From NCBI RefSeq assembly GCF_900497805.2, contig NW_020947390.1:6036435-6100434 (forward strand): a stretch of 64,000 nucleotides of DNA, written 5' to 3'. Within the stretch, counting starts at the first letter, position 1, and each line of letters starts with the position of its first letter. Under the pieces are notes generated by a model. It was not told the origin of the DNA and did not search any database. It saw only the letters and a list, made by a program, of their open reading frames with translations. The stretch is from Vombatus ursinus (taxonomy: Eukaryota; Chordata; Mammalia; Diprotodontia; Vombatidae). Position numbers and translations under genes: made by a program. Below, one piece after another: positions 1 through 11,509 of this stretch.

Positions 1-84
1 CTTCTTCTTCTTCTTCTTCTTCTTCTTCTTCTTCTTCTTCTTCTTCTCCTCTTCCTCCTCCTCCTCCTTCTCTTTCTTTCTCTT
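1..84. repeat. (CTT)n polypyrimidine microsatellite
   Basis: The window opens inside a pure pyrimidine run, first regular CTT triplets, then mixed CTC/CCT and TTTC. It continues beyond the left edge, so its full length is unknown. It lies next to the L1 remnant that follows. Confidence 0.95.
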
Positions 85-174
85 GATGTTCTTGACCTTT
101 TGTTCTTATGTTATCTTATGTTATGTTCTTATGTTATCTAAATGTTATTATCTTGTCTAGCTCTAAAACATAAT

Positions 175-940
175 TCCTTGGTAATAATTATTTGGTAAAA
201 TATAATTAATTGGCATGGCATTGAATAAGTAAATTAACTGAGGTAATTTTGTCATTTTTATCATACTGGCCTGGCCTACCCACGAACTGTTAATACTTCT
301 CCAATATTTTAGATTTCTTTTTTGCATAAAAAGTGCTTTGTAATTATGTTCATATAGCTCTTATATTCTCCTGCTTTCACAGCTAGGTCTGGGGGGTTTC
401 AGTACTTCCATGGTGGTATGATCTGGGGATATTTCTGGTCACTGCCCTCCTTCTCTGAGTTCTGGTATCTAATCAGGAAGGGTCCTTATTTCCTTTGACC
501 TGCAACTACTTTTCTATCCCCTGGAACTGCTAACCAGAACCGGGTAGTGGGTGATAGAGCTGCCAAATGGTGGCCAATCCTGCTGCCAGTACAAGCATAA
601 GGGTTCTCTGGAATCTCTTATTGACTTGGAGTTCAATCTCCTTTCCTTCCCTGTACACTGGGTGCTTCTATGTCACTGCTGCTACTGATGCTGCCACCTC
701 CAAGGCTTACCACTGGTGCCATTTCTGCTGCTCCATACTCCTGGCCAGCCCCACCCCAATGTCTGCAGATGTCTTTGTCTTCCTAAGCTGTCCTAGGCTG
801 GAAAAAATGACTCACAGTGACTTTTTTGGATTTCCCACTCACAATTCTGTTCAGTATTTTCTGTGGTCACTTTGTAGGAGAGGTTTTGAGGGAATTTTGG
901 CAGTTGTGACCCTTAACTCTGCCATCTTGACTCCACCCTC
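175..940 (-). mobile_element. L1 with large internal deletion: 5'UTR joined to ORF2 fragment
   Basis: Bases 921-940 are the reverse complement of a typical L1 5' end (GGAGTCAAGATGGCAGAG-type start). About 363-940 reads as marsupial L1 5'UTR. About 175-362 matches the same part of ORF2 that recurs at 5000-5150 in the other minus-strand L1. ORF1 and most of ORF2 are absent between the two parts. Both parts share one orientation, so a single deleted element is likelier than two insertions. The 160-codon plus-strand reading frame at 567-1049 is only the antisense of this 5'UTR. Confidence 0.7.
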
Positions 941-1109
941 CACTATAAATTTTTGTTATAAGGGATTTATTTTTCTTCTTTCTTTTTCTTTTACTTTTTT
1001 TTTGCATTTTGGTTGTGGTAGGTGGGAAAAAGAAAAACAATCATGTTAATTGAATAAATTAAATTTTAAAATATAAGAATCAATCTCAAAATAGAAACAA
1101 ATACAGATT
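941..1109. other. AT-rich spacer, nothing recognised
   Basis: Short AT-rich stretch with T- and A-runs between the L1 5' end and the L2. No feature is supported. Confidence 0.6.
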
Positions 1110-2175
1110 ACAAAGCCAGATTCTGATAACTGAATGCCAAACAGAAGAGTTGGTTTTTATCCAAGAGGCAATTGGGAGCTATTGATGCTTTTTAAGCAGA
1201 AATGATTAGGCCTGTGCTGTAGGGATATCAATTTGGGAGCTATGTGGAAGATGAATTGGAGAGGATAGAGAGGGGAAGTAGGAAGACCAGTCAAGAGGCT
1301 ATTGAAATAATTCAGGGATGTTCACAGTCTGAATAAGTGTAGTAGTCATATGAGTAAAGAAGAGGATAGAAGGGAGATATGTTGAGGAGACAGAAATGAT
1401 AAGACTTGACAGCTGAATGCATATAAATTGTAAAGGAAATGAAAAAGGTAAAACTAATTTTAAGGTTATGAACATAGGTGAGTAGAAGAACAGTGGTGTC
1501 TTTAAGGAAGTTAGAAGGAGGGGAGAGTTTATGGGGGAAGATTATGAATTTCATTTTGGACAAATTTTAAACATATTTAATTTAGGGTTCTTACGGCACA
1601 TCCAGGATTAAATGCCCAACAGGTAACTGAAATGAATACAATTAAGTAAAATAATGAGGGCTAGATAGTGTATATTTAGGAGTCATCTGCATAGAGATGA
1701 TAGTTGAACTCATGGGAGTTGATGAAATCTCTAAGAGATTATATAAAAGGACCAAAGAAGAATATCTAGGTCAGAGCCTCGTGGTACCATGATGAATGAG
1801 GCATGGGAAATGTATGACAATCTGGCAAAAGAAATACATGTGAGTGTTAAGACTGGTAGGAGGACAAGCAGGAGACAGCAATGAGATGAAAACCCAAGAA
1901 GGAGACACTATATAGGAAGAAAAAGTTGTCAGTAGTGTCAAATGCTGTAGAGAAGTCAGGAAACGTAAGGGCCAACAGGAGGCCAGATGATTTAGCAAGT
2001 GAAATCATTGTTGTCGTAAGCAATAGCAATGATAGTCCAATGGTAAAGTCAGAAGGCAGATTGTAAGGGCCTGAGAAGTGAGTGAGTGAAAGAAAGGTGA
2101 GAAGTAGCAGTCCCAATTGTAGAAAGGTTTCCTTGTAATAGCCCTCAGCAACTTTTTGATAAGTGATACAGAAAA
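1110..2175 (-). mobile_element. L2 LINE, ORF2 reverse transcriptase part (decayed)
   Basis: Read on the minus strand this follows the mammalian L2 RT-domain text. The plus strand shows its usual antisense landmarks in order: 'aggcctgtgctgtagggat', 'ggggaagattatgaatttc', 'ggagtcatctgcatagaga', 'gtcaaatgctgtagagaag' and 'tagtccaatggtaaagtca'. The reading frame is broken throughout, as expected for this old family. It is separate from the L2 pieces at 5560-9265. Confidence 0.8.
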
Positions 2176-3054
2176 TAAATGTGCAAATCTTCCTATTTCA
2201 AGTAGCAGTGCATAACTAGAACATTACAATTAAAATACAAAAATAGAAATGAAGGATTCAAGGATTTTACGAATAAATGGCAGTGACAACACCAATAACA
2301 AAACAAAATAAAAAGGGCACACTAAATGCTAGAGCTGAACACTTGGAGGGCTTTCTATTTTTAGATCCTTAATGGTGATGACAGCAGTGTTAACATTTGA
2401 TTGTTCTGGTCAGTAGAGTAAGAGAGATATAGCACAGATGTTCAAATGTAACTTAAAACTGGCATAAATTATATTGGTATATTGCTAGTATGAGCATTAT
2501 TCTCATATTTAGCATATACAGACATGGACTGGACCTGTGATTTCATTGGTTTAAGTAGCTCTCAGTGATGGAACATCTTCTACCAACACAGGGTGACTCC
2601 TTTTCTGTGACATATTGTCTTAGAGAGTTGCCTTGGACACCAAAAAGTTAAAAGACTTGATCAGGTACATAGCGCCAGTTTGTACATAGATGAGAAAACT
2701 GTGAGAGAGTAAATGACTTCCCATAGGTCACATCAAGAAGAAAGCAAATTATATTCTGTATACCCTTAGAAAGCAGAGAAGAGGTGGTAAATTCAAGTGT
2801 AACAAAGAAATTACAGGGGCTTTATTAGCTACAGGGAACAGAAGTGGGCCCAGAGAAAGACAGCTGATGGGATCAGTTAAGTAAAATGAGTATACCAAGA
2901 GAAATAGATAGGAGATGTGGTAGAATGGCTTCAGTGCTAAGAACATGTAGATAACGTGGGCATTAGCAATTGATATAAAATATCATAGTTACTATCAACA
3001 AAACAATCAGACAAAATGAGAAATAAAAATCATATGGAAACAATATATTAAAAT
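2176..3054 (-). mobile_element. SINE remnants within unassigned sequence
   Basis: About 2530-2740 resembles a marsupial MAR-type SINE in antisense (phrases such as 'gtcttagagagttgccttg', then a MIR-like 'gatgagaaaactgtgagag'). The rest of this stretch holds nothing I can name. Confidence 0.45.
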
Positions 3055-3150
3055 ATTTTTATAGTGCAATAATATCCTAATACATATAACACAATTTATC
3101 CAATTATTCTCCAATTCTTTGACAAAGATTTTCAACTTCTATTTTTATGT
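3055..3150 (-). mobile_element. L1 ORF2 3'-end fragment (short, old)
   Basis: The stretch 'aatttatccaattattctcc' followed by 'ccaattctttgacaaagat' mirrors the ORF2 C-terminal region seen again at 3810-3890. It is more diverged than that copy, so it is an older fragment. Confidence 0.5.
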
Positions 3151-3194
3151 AACTATCTTATAATAACATGATTTAGAGCTGGAAGTGAAATAAA

Positions 3195-3291
3195 TATAAT
3201 CCAGTCTAAAGTTCCTAATCTTTTTTTTTGGGGGGGGATCATGGACCCCTTTGGCAGGCTGGTGATTTTTACTGACCCTTTCTCAGAATAA
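3195..3291 (+). mobile_element. Ancient 'catggacccctttggca' repeat, left part
   Basis: Left part of an old interspersed repeat whose right part resumes at 5328. The same repeat recurs at 42340-42530 and, inverted, at 49245-49440. It looks like a non-autonomous DNA transposon but I cannot name the family. It is split by the L1 at 3292-5327. A G-run near 3230 is part of it or has expanded within it. Confidence 0.65.
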
Positions 3292-5327
3292 CTTTTTTTT
3301 AAACTTTTTATTAATTTATTGTTATTTATCAATAATCACTTCCATATGCTTTTGAGTTTAAAATTTTTCTCCCCTTTCCTCCCCACCACCCTCCCCAAGA
3401 TGGTACACAATCTGATATAGGCTATACATTTACATTCCTAGTAAACATATTTTCACATTAATGATGTTGTAAGTAAAAATTAAAACCAATAGGAGGAGCC
3501 ATCAGAAAGAGGAAACAAAAAACTCAACAGAAGAGAAAAAAATAGCAATTCAACTTCCATAGTTCTTTCTTTGGATGTGGATAGCATTTTCCATCACAAG
3601 GCCTCTGGAGATGTCTTAGATCCTTGTATTACTGGGAAGGGTTAAGTTTATCAATATTAGTCATCACACAATGTGGCTGTTATTGTGTACAATGTTCCCT
3701 TGGTTCTGCTCACTTCACTCAACATCAGATCATACAAGTCTTTCCAGGTTTTTCTGAAGTCAACCTGTTCATCATTTCTTATAGCACAATAGTTTTCCAT
3801 TACATTCATATACCACAACTTATTCAGCCATTCCCCAATTGATGGGCATTCCCTTAATTTCCAATTCTTTGCCACCACAAAAAGAGCTGCTATAAATATT
3901 TTTGTACATGTGGGTCCTTTCCCCATTTCTTTGATCTCTTTGGGATATAGCCCTAGAAGTGCTATTGCTGGGTCAAAGGGTATGCACATTTTGATAGCCC
4001 TTTGGACGTAGTTCCAAATTGCTCTCCAAAATGGTTGGATTAGTTCACAACTCCACCAACAATGAATTAGTGTTCCAATTTTCCCACATCTTTGCCAACA
4101 TTTATCATTTTCTTGTTTTGTCATCTTGGCCAATCTGATAGGTGTGATGTGGTACCTCAGAGTTGTTTTGATTTCCATTTCTCTAATTAATAGTGATTTA
4201 GGGCATTTTTTCATGTGACTATAGATGGCTTTAATTTCTTCATCTGAGAACTGTCTATTCATATCCTTTGACCATTTATCAATTGGGGAATGACTTATAT
4301 TCTTATAAATTTGACTTAATTCTCTATATATTTTAGAAATGAGGCCCTCATCAGAGAGACTGGTTGTAAAAATTCTTTTCCAATTTTCTACCTTCCTTCT
4401 AATCTTAGTTGCATTGACTTTGTGCAAAAACTTTTCAATTTAATGTAATCAAAATTATCCATTTTGCCTTTTGTAATGTTCTCTATCTCCTGTTTGTTCA
4501 TGAATTCTTCTGTTCTCCATAGATCTGATAGGTAAACTATTCCTTGCTCTCCCAGTTTGCTTATAGTATCAGCCTTTATATCTAAATCATGAACCCATTT
4601 TGACTTTATTTTGGTGTATGGTGTGAGATTTTGGTCTATGCCTAGTTTCTGCCATACTCTTTTCCAGTTTTCCCAAAATTTTTTTTCAAAGAGTAGGTTC
4701 TTATCCCAGAAGCTGGGGTCTTTGGGTTTATCAAATAATAGATTACTATAGTTGTTGACTACTGTGTCTTGTATATTTAACCTTTTCCACTGGTCCACCA
4801 CTCTATTTCTTAGCCAGTACTAAGAAGTCTTGATGATTGCTGCTTTATAATACAATTTAAGATCTGGAATGGCTAGACCATCTTCCCCTGAATTTCTTTT
4901 CATTAGTTCTCTTGATATTCTGGACCTTTGTTCTTCCAAATGAATCTTGTTATTATTTTTTCTAACTCTATAAAATAATTTTTGGTAGTTTGATTGGTAT
5001 GGCACTGAATAAGCAAAGTAGCTTAGGTAGAATTGTCATTTTTATTATATTAGCTCAGCCTATCCATGAGCAACTGATGTTTTTCCATTTATTTAGATCT
5101 GACTTTATTTGTATGAACAATGTTTTGCAATTGTGTTCATATAGTTTCTGGGTTTGTTTCAGGAGGTAGACTCCTAAGTATTTTATAATGTCTACAGTAA
5201 GTTCAAATGGAATTTCTCTTTCTACCTCTTGAGGTTGGGCTTTGTTGGTAATATATAGAAATGCCGATGATTTATGTGGGTTTATTTCATAGCCTGCAAC
5301 TTTGCTAAAGTTGTTTATTATTTCAAG
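3292..5327 (-). mobile_element. 5'-truncated marsupial L1 (3' part of ORF2 plus 3'UTR)
   Basis: About 2 kb of L1 with its T-run (the poly-A tail in antisense) at the left end and its 5' truncation at the right. It is flanked by the 9-bp target duplication TCAGAATAA at 3283-3291 and 5328-5336. It sits inside an older repeat that reads continuously once the L1 is removed. It contains the RT/C-terminal part of ORF2 and the 3'UTR. Divergence looks moderate because long frames survive (256 codons at 3657-4427). Confidence 0.92.
3657..5005 (-). pseudogene. L1 ORF2p C-terminal remnant (broken)
   Basis: On the minus strand three successive open stretches (5005-4820, 4801-4388 and 4427-3657) read as the end of L1 ORF2p. 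They include 'WMVDQWKRLNIQDTVVNN'-like text, 'KIKSKWVHDLDIKADTISK', and the cysteine-bearing segment with 'CWQRCGKIGTLIHCWWSC', which matches the C-terminal zinc-knuckle-like region of L1 ORF2p. The stretches are separated by a stop and a frame change, and the endonuclease and most of the RT are absent because of 5' truncation. It is a dead copy. It has no relation to PDGFD other than lying in its intron. Confidence 0.88.
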
Positions 5328-5480
5328 TCAGAATAATTTTTAAATGTATAAAATAAAATACATAGGATGACAAAGGAAACCAATTGTATTGAAAAATAGC
5401 TTATAAATATACTGATGGAAATAATATGTATAAAATCAGTAAATAAATATATATTTACAAAATATATAAAATTAATTTTA
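5328..5480 (+). mobile_element. Ancient 'catggacccctttggca' repeat, right part
   Basis: Continues the repeat interrupted by the L1. 'tttttaaatgtataaaataa' matches the same position in the copy at 42420-42440. It merges rightwards into AT-rich sequence, so the right end is uncertain. Confidence 0.6.
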
Positions 5481-5559
5481 GGTGACAGTAGGAGATGACT
5501 GGAAGCTTTAAAGAGAGCTAGAAATTTCAAAAGGTAAAAATGAGAAGGAAGAGCATTTC

Positions 5560-5960
5560 AAGTATGGAGGTAAGCACATACACCCATGGCACCAGTAGAT
5601 GCAATGGGTACAAACCTGGGAGCAAGATGGCCAGTTTGGTTGCAGAGGGTGTGGGAAGCAGAGCAGTGAGAAATAAGTCTAGAAAGATAAGATGTAACAA
5701 GATTCTGAAGGACTTTAAATGACAGAGGAGTTCATAATTTATTCTATAGTCAAAAGGAAGTCACTGAAGCTTCTTGAGAAGAGGTTTGCTATAGTTAGAC
5801 CTGGGCCTCCGGAGTAAAAATTTGATAGCTGAAGGGAGAATGGATTAGAGAAGAGAAGTAACAGATAATGGGGGGGGGGTGTCAATTAGAAAGCTATTGT
5901 CAAGGTCCAGGCAAGAGGCAATAAAGACCTGAACCAAGGCAACAACTGAGTGAATGAGCT
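5560..5960 (-). mobile_element. L2 LINE fragment (3' half of ORF2)
   Basis: Antisense landmarks 'gattctgaaggactttaaat', 'actgaagcttcttgagaaga' and 'caggcaagaggcaataaaga' match the L2 pieces at 8790-9265 and 51840-52000. There is no usable reading frame. A G-run of about ten bases lies near 5870. Confidence 0.7.
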
Positions 5961-7049
5961 TGTTTATTTGATTTTTAAGATGAGGGGACACCTAGGCATG
6001 CTTATAAGTAGCAGAGAAGGGGCCATTGGATAGAATCATTGACCACAGAGTGAGGAGAATTGAATGGGTAAACTCCAAGAAGAGTGAAAGGTTGGAACCA
6101 AGGACTTAAATAGACAGGGCTGACTTTGGCAAGAAGAATAATTACTTCTTTCTCTCTTTGCTAAGCAAAGGAGAAGACTTGAGGATGATGTTGAAGGGAT
6201 TCTAGGCATAAAGTTGGGGAGCAAAGAAAACTCAGAATGGATGGCCTAAATTTTCTCCATCAAGTATAACTTAAGATGCTTAGCTGAGATGGAGGGAGAG
6301 AGAATAGTGTAAATAGTATAAGAGAAAATTTTGAATAGACTTCAGGTGGCATTTTATAAGGAATTGATGAGAGAATGGTAAAAACAAAACAAAACAAAAC
6401 CAAAAAAAACACAATGCTGTGAACAAGTGAGGGCCCCATTGGGATTAGATAACATTAATTTGTAGTTGACACAGTGAGCAGTTATGTTATTACTTCTAGC
6501 TACATTTAGCAGCACTGGATCAGGAGGAGAGAAGACAGATAGTGGGAGTACTGCAGAGTTAAGGTTTAAAAAGGGGTGAGTGGTGACAAGGACAAGGGGG
6601 CAAAGAATTCAAGACTAGAGGACAGTATAAAATTGAAATGGTTAATAATAGCAATAAAATTTCAAAGGCAGGGAAGTGAGGCCAGAGCAAGAATGACAGC
6701 CTGGGAAAATAAGCTGGAGATGGAATGACTGGAAGTTGCAGTACAAAAATAACCATAATATGAAAGGCTATGATAAAGGCAAAAGAGAGATCTATGCACA
6801 GAGCTTGGAGAAATTGGAAAAGGGAGAAATCTATTTTACCTGAGGATGAAAGGCCAAAGAAGGTGACATTGTAGTTGAGGTTTAAATAAAGGGACTTCAA
6901 AAGAGAGAGAGTTGGAAAGGGGAGTTTAGGGGGGATGTCCTTTTGAGGCATGGAGGACAACATGAGAAATCCTAAAGAGAGTAAGGCAAGAATAGAGACT
7001 AGTTAGCAGCCCAATATGAGGCCACAGTATGTATACTATAAGAATAAAG
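5961..7049 (-). other. Purine-rich stretch, possibly L2-derived, not assigned
   Basis: The plus strand is strongly purine-rich, like antisense L2, and lies between two L2 segments of the same orientation. I cannot match it to specific L2 landmarks. A short (AAAAC)n run is at about 6380-6405. Long minus-strand frames here (for example 6559-6963) contain no recognisable motif. Confidence 0.4.
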
Positions 7050-7970
7050 ATGAATAGGTGGATTGAAGAGATATTTTAAAGATCTTTGAATGCCAGAATC
7101 AAGTGATTAAAATTTATTCAGTATACAGTGTATAATAACTGAAAGTTTTGCGCTTAAGAGTGAAATAATTGCAGGTGTGCATTAGAAAGATTACTTTGGG
7201 GACAGTATGAAGGATGGATTAGAGTGAGTAGAAAAGAGAAAAACAGAAGACTTGTTATGAACCTATTTGGACAGCCTAGGTGAGAACAAATCAGGGTTTG
7301 AACTGGAGCATTTGTAATGAGAGTAGATAGGAAATATCAAATCTGAGGAAGAACACATAAATAAACACCAAGACTTGGGAGTAATTGGATATATGAGCTG
7401 AAGGAGATTAACTAGACTAATATGATTCCAAGGTTCCACTAGGACAGTTGCACTGTCTCTTTACATAAATGGAAAAGTATGGGAAAAGGACAGGTTTGAA
7501 GGGGGAAACTGTTGTAGAATAATGAGTGTAGTTTGAGACGTGGAGTTAGTAGTACAAGAAAGACATCTAGAAGTAAAGATTCAGCAGACAAATGGAGAGA
7601 ATTGGATCTCTGGAAAGGGGTTGAAGGATGGATGGATAATAGATTTAAGGGTTATCTGCATAGAGGTGACAGTAGGTCACAGGAATGGATTGGGTTACCA
7701 AAGGAGAATTTGTAGAGAAAGAAGAAAAAAGTGCCTAGGAGAGAACCCTGGGGGAAAAAAACATATTTAAGGGGAGAGAAGAGAGTGAGGAACCAGCTAA
7801 AGGAGATAATGGGGAGTCAAAGGATTGAAGAGCAGTGGTGGGTATCACAGTGTCACAGAAGACAACTGAAAGAAGGGCAACAAGAAGGATGGGATGGTCC
7901 AGTGTCGAATGCTGCAAAGAGGTCAAAGAGAATGAGACAAAAAACAGGTCATAAGATACGATGAAATTAC
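7050..7970 (-). mobile_element. L2 LINE, RT region (decayed)
   Basis: Antisense L2 landmarks run in order: 'agaaagattactttgggga', 'gggttatctgcatagaggt', 'gtgcctaggagagaaccctg', 'atcacagtgtcacagaagac' and 'gaatgctgcaaagaggtca'. With 5560-5960 it is probably one broken L2. None of the overlapping frames is a gene. Confidence 0.75.
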
Positions 7971-8004
7971 ATTGGTTCATGTAACCATCATGTAATTTTG
8001 ATCT

Positions 8005-8110
8005 GTATAGGACTAGAGATTATGTAATCCAACCTACTTATATCATAGATTGGCAAACTGTGGCCTAGAGAAACTTAATTACTCACCAAATTCCACATGG
8101 GTAGTTCTAT
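8005..8110 (-). mobile_element. THER/MIR-type SINE fragment
   Basis: Old SINE in antisense: 'gactagagattatgtaatcc' followed by a degenerate 'ggcaaactgtggcctagaga', the usual 'gaaactgaggcccagagag' position. Confidence 0.55.
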
Positions 8111-8384
8111 TAACTACTTTCATATTTTTCCAAAAGTGAGATTTGGTGAGTAATTAAATAACATGTATTTAATTTTAAAATTAAATTAAATAAAAATAAA
8201 ATAATTTTATGTTTTGTGACTTCAAAATGTTTTCTCCCACTACTTTGTACTGCCTCATCTTAATATAAAATGACCTATTTTGAGGAATATTAAATTAATC
8301 TTTATTATAATCTTGTTGTCAAGTTTGTTAATTATTTTTAACAGGGAAGGTTTCAGTTTTCTTTTCTGTAAAATAGAATATTTT
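8111..8384. other. AT-rich spacer
   Basis: Very AT-rich (around 8145-8220 almost only A, T and short runs). No gene or repeat is supported. Confidence 0.6.
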
Positions 8385-8660
8385 GGCAGATAGGTGGCAC
8401 AGATAGAGCACTGGGCTTGGAATCAGGAAGACCTGAGTTCAAATGTGGACTCAGAATACTTACTAGCTGTGTGACCTTGGACAAATCACTTAACCTCTGT
8501 TTACCTCAGTTTCCTCATCTGTAAAATATGGATAATAATAGTACCTACCTCTCAGGATCATTTGGAGGAGCTAATGAGATAATATTTATAAAGCGCTTAG
8601 CACAATGCCTGGTACATAGTAACTGCTATTTAAATGTTAGCTAATCATCATCATAATTAA
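8385..8660 (+). mobile_element. Full-length MIR-type (CORE) SINE
   Basis: One of the best-preserved SINEs here. It shows the tRNA-like head ('agagcactgggcttggaat', 'gaagacctgagttcaaatg'), the core ('gtgtgaccttggacaaatc', 'cctcagtttcctcatctgt') and the tail ('aagcgcttagcacaatgcct', 'ggtacatagtaactgctat'). No functional tRNA is implied. Confidence 0.88.
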
Positions 8661-8789
8661 TATTAACATTAAAATGAAGGAGTTAAAAATATACAATCTT
8701 TAAGGTCCTTTCCAGCTCAAAATCTATCTAATGAATACAATACAAATAAATATATAAAGTAATTTTACTGAAAGGTGAGGGAGACAACT

Positions 8790-9265
8790 GACTGTTAAGA
8801 AAAGGCCTTGTGTTTGTCATGAGCTTATGCCTGAAGTGAACTAGGGCTTCCAAGAAGTAAAGGCAAAGAGAAAGAATGTTTCAGGCATGGTAGACAGTAC
8901 GTCTAAATGCTTAGTGGCTGGAGGCAAAACGTGTACATGGAACAGAAAGAATTCCATTTGGGCTGAAAAAGAGAAGTGGGAAGTGGAGTAATGTGAGATT
9001 AGAGTAAGTAAGAAAGATGGGTTAGAACCAGATTCTGAAGGGGGTTAAATGACTAAGAGAGTTTATATTTTATACTAGAAGCAAAAGGGAGCCATTAAAG
9101 CTTCTTGAGCAGGGGTATGCCATGGACACCTGAGCCTCCGAAATAACAATTTGTTAGTTGTGTGGAGAACAGATTGAAGAGGTGAGATAACAGTGAGAGG
9201 GAGACCAATTAAAAATCTATTGCCATAGTCTAAGCAAGAGGCAATGAAAAAACGAATCAGGTGTT
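8790..9265 (-). mobile_element. L2 LINE fragment (3' half)
   Basis: Closely parallels 5560-5960 in the same orientation: 'gattctgaagggggttaaat', 'attaaagcttcttgagcagg', 'acctgagcctccgaaataac' and 'agtctaagcaagaggcaatg'. Two related L2 copies 3 kb apart are ordinary for this family. Confidence 0.72.
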
Positions 9266-9289
9266 TTTTTTTTAATTTTTTAATAGAGA

Positions 9290-9400
9290 GGGCCCACTTT
9301 ATCCCTCTTGGCCTTAGTTTCTTAATCTATAAAATGGAGTTGAAAAGATGATCTCCAAGGTCCTGTCTATAAGTCTCTTTTTCTTAAAGGAGTTTTAGAA
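9290..9400 (+). mobile_element. THER/MIR SINE 3' fragment
   Basis: 'cttggccttagtttcttaat' then 'gatctccaaggtcctgtct' is the usual SINE tail. The 5' part is missing. Confidence 0.6.
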
Positions 9401-10205
9401 ATAAAACACTTCAAAATAATAATTACATATCCTTTTCTTTGCCTTAAGTTTTGAAATTTATGAATAAAGAAGACTCTCAACCAAATGGAAAAAATAGAAT
9501 TGAACCTTGAGTGATGCTAGTAAAACTGAGAATATAGACAACACAAATAAGTAAGTACAAAATAACTACAAGCCTAGAGCTGAAAAGCAGAAATACTGCC
9601 TTACAATCTGTGCCCCTGTTTTTGTCTGGGAGAAGAGTACAAAAGGGCAAGGATGGGCCCTTCCACATCCTGGTGCATACTGAACTTTTCCTCCCACTTT
9701 ATCAATGAGAGACTAGAGTACCTTTCATCTGCTTTCCTGACTACTGACAACAGGCAGCCTAAATTCACTGAAAAAAAAAAAAAGAACAAATGGCTTGAAG
9801 GGAAAACTTGGGAGATTGTTACTAAAAACAGTATCATCAAACATGAGGGACAGGTATCAAGGGAAAAAAAAAACTCCACTGAGAATAATACTTCCTGAGT
9901 TGCCTCTATGACTATATAACTGTGGCTTGTTTGATATGCACAAGAAACCACATTATCCCAGAACAGTACTGGGCCCATTCTGATGTCCCAAATGACAAAA
10001 GTGGCATCTTTCAAATTACACATCTGTGCATCCACACTCAATCTGCTCTTTGGACCATTTTGATGATTTTATCATCAAAGTTAATGACATAGATGAATAA
10101 AATCCATCCCTATTGATCTTTAAAGGGTTTTAAAATGAGTACAATCTTTGTATTCTAATCAAAATTAGAATAGAATAAATATTTTTGAATTTTGCATTAC
10201 CTGAA
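9401..10205. other. Unassigned sequence with A-runs
   Basis: No named repeat and no gene. A minus-strand frame of 146 codons (9601-10041) depends on T-runs giving poly-Phe and has no recognisable domain. I do not call it. Confidence 0.5.
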
Positions 10206-10209
10206 ATAT

Positions 10210-10440
10210 ACACTACAAATCCAAAGAGGTGTGGGATTATAAACTTTAGAATTGGAAAAGACCTCAGAGAAACCCCTTCATTTTGAAGATTGGAGAAAAG
10301 GTCCAGAATAGTTAAGTTATATACCAAATGTCACACAGCTAATAAGTGATAAAGATGGCATTCAAACCCAGGTCTTCTAACTTCAAATCTAGTGCTCTTC
10401 CATTAAGCCAAGCTGTTTCTCTCATGTAGCTGATGCCTTA
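10210..10440 (-). mobile_element. THER/MIR SINE
   Basis: Antisense SINE: 'tagaattggaaaagacctca', 'gtcacacagctaataagtg', 'ttcaaacccaggtcttctaa' and 'gtgctcttccattaagcca'. Confidence 0.8.
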
Positions 10441-10464
10441 GCAACAATTATACAAAATCATAGA

Positions 10465-10640
10465 AATCTTGAATGTCAGTGATAAAAGGCACTGACATAT
10501 TTTCTAGGAGAAATATCTCATTTTACTGAAATCTAAAAAGATACAGACTTATCTATGGTCATACAGATAAATGGCAGAGCAAAAATTTAAACCCAGATCA
10601 ACTACTTTTTCCATTGCATCCATCATAGCAATACCACATT
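10465..10640 (-). mobile_element. THER/MIR SINE (decayed)
   Basis: A second antisense SINE right after the first: 'gtcatacagataaatggca', 'aatttaaacccagatcaact' and 'ccattgcatccatcatagc'. Confidence 0.65.
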
Positions 10641-11505
10641 TCCTAAATGGAAAAGAACACTGAAAAAAAGTTTCCACTTTAGATAAATCTCTTTTTCATT
10701 AAAGAAAATCCAACTTTAAGAGAGTTCATTAAAATGATCCAAACTTTGAAAATAGGTAAATTAAGTTTTAGCTATTTGCACTAAAAAAAAGATTCATTAC
10801 ATAATTACTTTAGACAGCAAACAACCTGGTCCAATTAGGATTTGATTCTATTTATAAAAACAAAGTTTACTGATAACTTTTTTGTCATACATCCATTGCA
10901 AAAACTGATGCACATTTTAATGAGGATACTACAACGTTTTTAATATTTGAGTGAAGCAAAGTCCAAACTATTTTGTCTTTTAAAACAGAGAGGAATATTT
11001 TGGAAGTGAACTTCTGGATAAGTAGATAATGAGATTTGTTTTTTGAACTAAGAGTAAAGACAGTCTCTTGTCCTAGGATGGAATGCATCAAATGAGGGTC
11101 AAAAACAATGTTTTAGCTAAGAGCCTTGTAAATCTGAATAAGAAGCTTTTAAACTGAAAATGGAAAGAAAATGGAAAACATGCCCATCCCCATTCATTAA
11201 ACTAGCTATAATAGAGAATTGCTGGTTCGACATGGGAAGAATAATAATATTAGAAGTACTTTATAATTTAAAGTAGATAATATCCATAAAGAAAGAAAGC
11301 ATTTAACACCAATGGTCACAGATGACCTATCAAAAAATTGCCAGGTGTGTTAAAATGAAAATTCTTTTACAAATGGGTTGGAGTAGTTGTCCACTGAATC
11401 CCTTCCAAGTTTTAATTTTTTTTTTGTGAAATGGTAAATTATAGATGAATAAAGAAGAACTTGACATTTTATTGCAAAGAGGTAAATCCAACCTCATAGG
11501 TACTT
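10641..11505. other. Unassigned AT-rich sequence
   Basis: No repeat family or gene that I can name; short A/T runs only. Confidence 0.5.
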
Positions 11506-11509
11506 TTGA

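Noticed and set aside
567-1049. 160-codon plus-strand open frame
   Set aside because: It is the antisense of the L1 5'UTR at 363-940 and shows no domain.
8385-8660. tRNA gene
   Set aside because: The A/B-box-like text belongs to the tRNA-derived head of a MIR SINE; there is no cloverleaf with a proper anticodon arm.
9601-10041. 146-codon minus-strand frame as a gene
   Set aside because: It includes poly-Phe from T-runs, has no known motif, no splice or promoter context, and overlaps another frame on the other strand.
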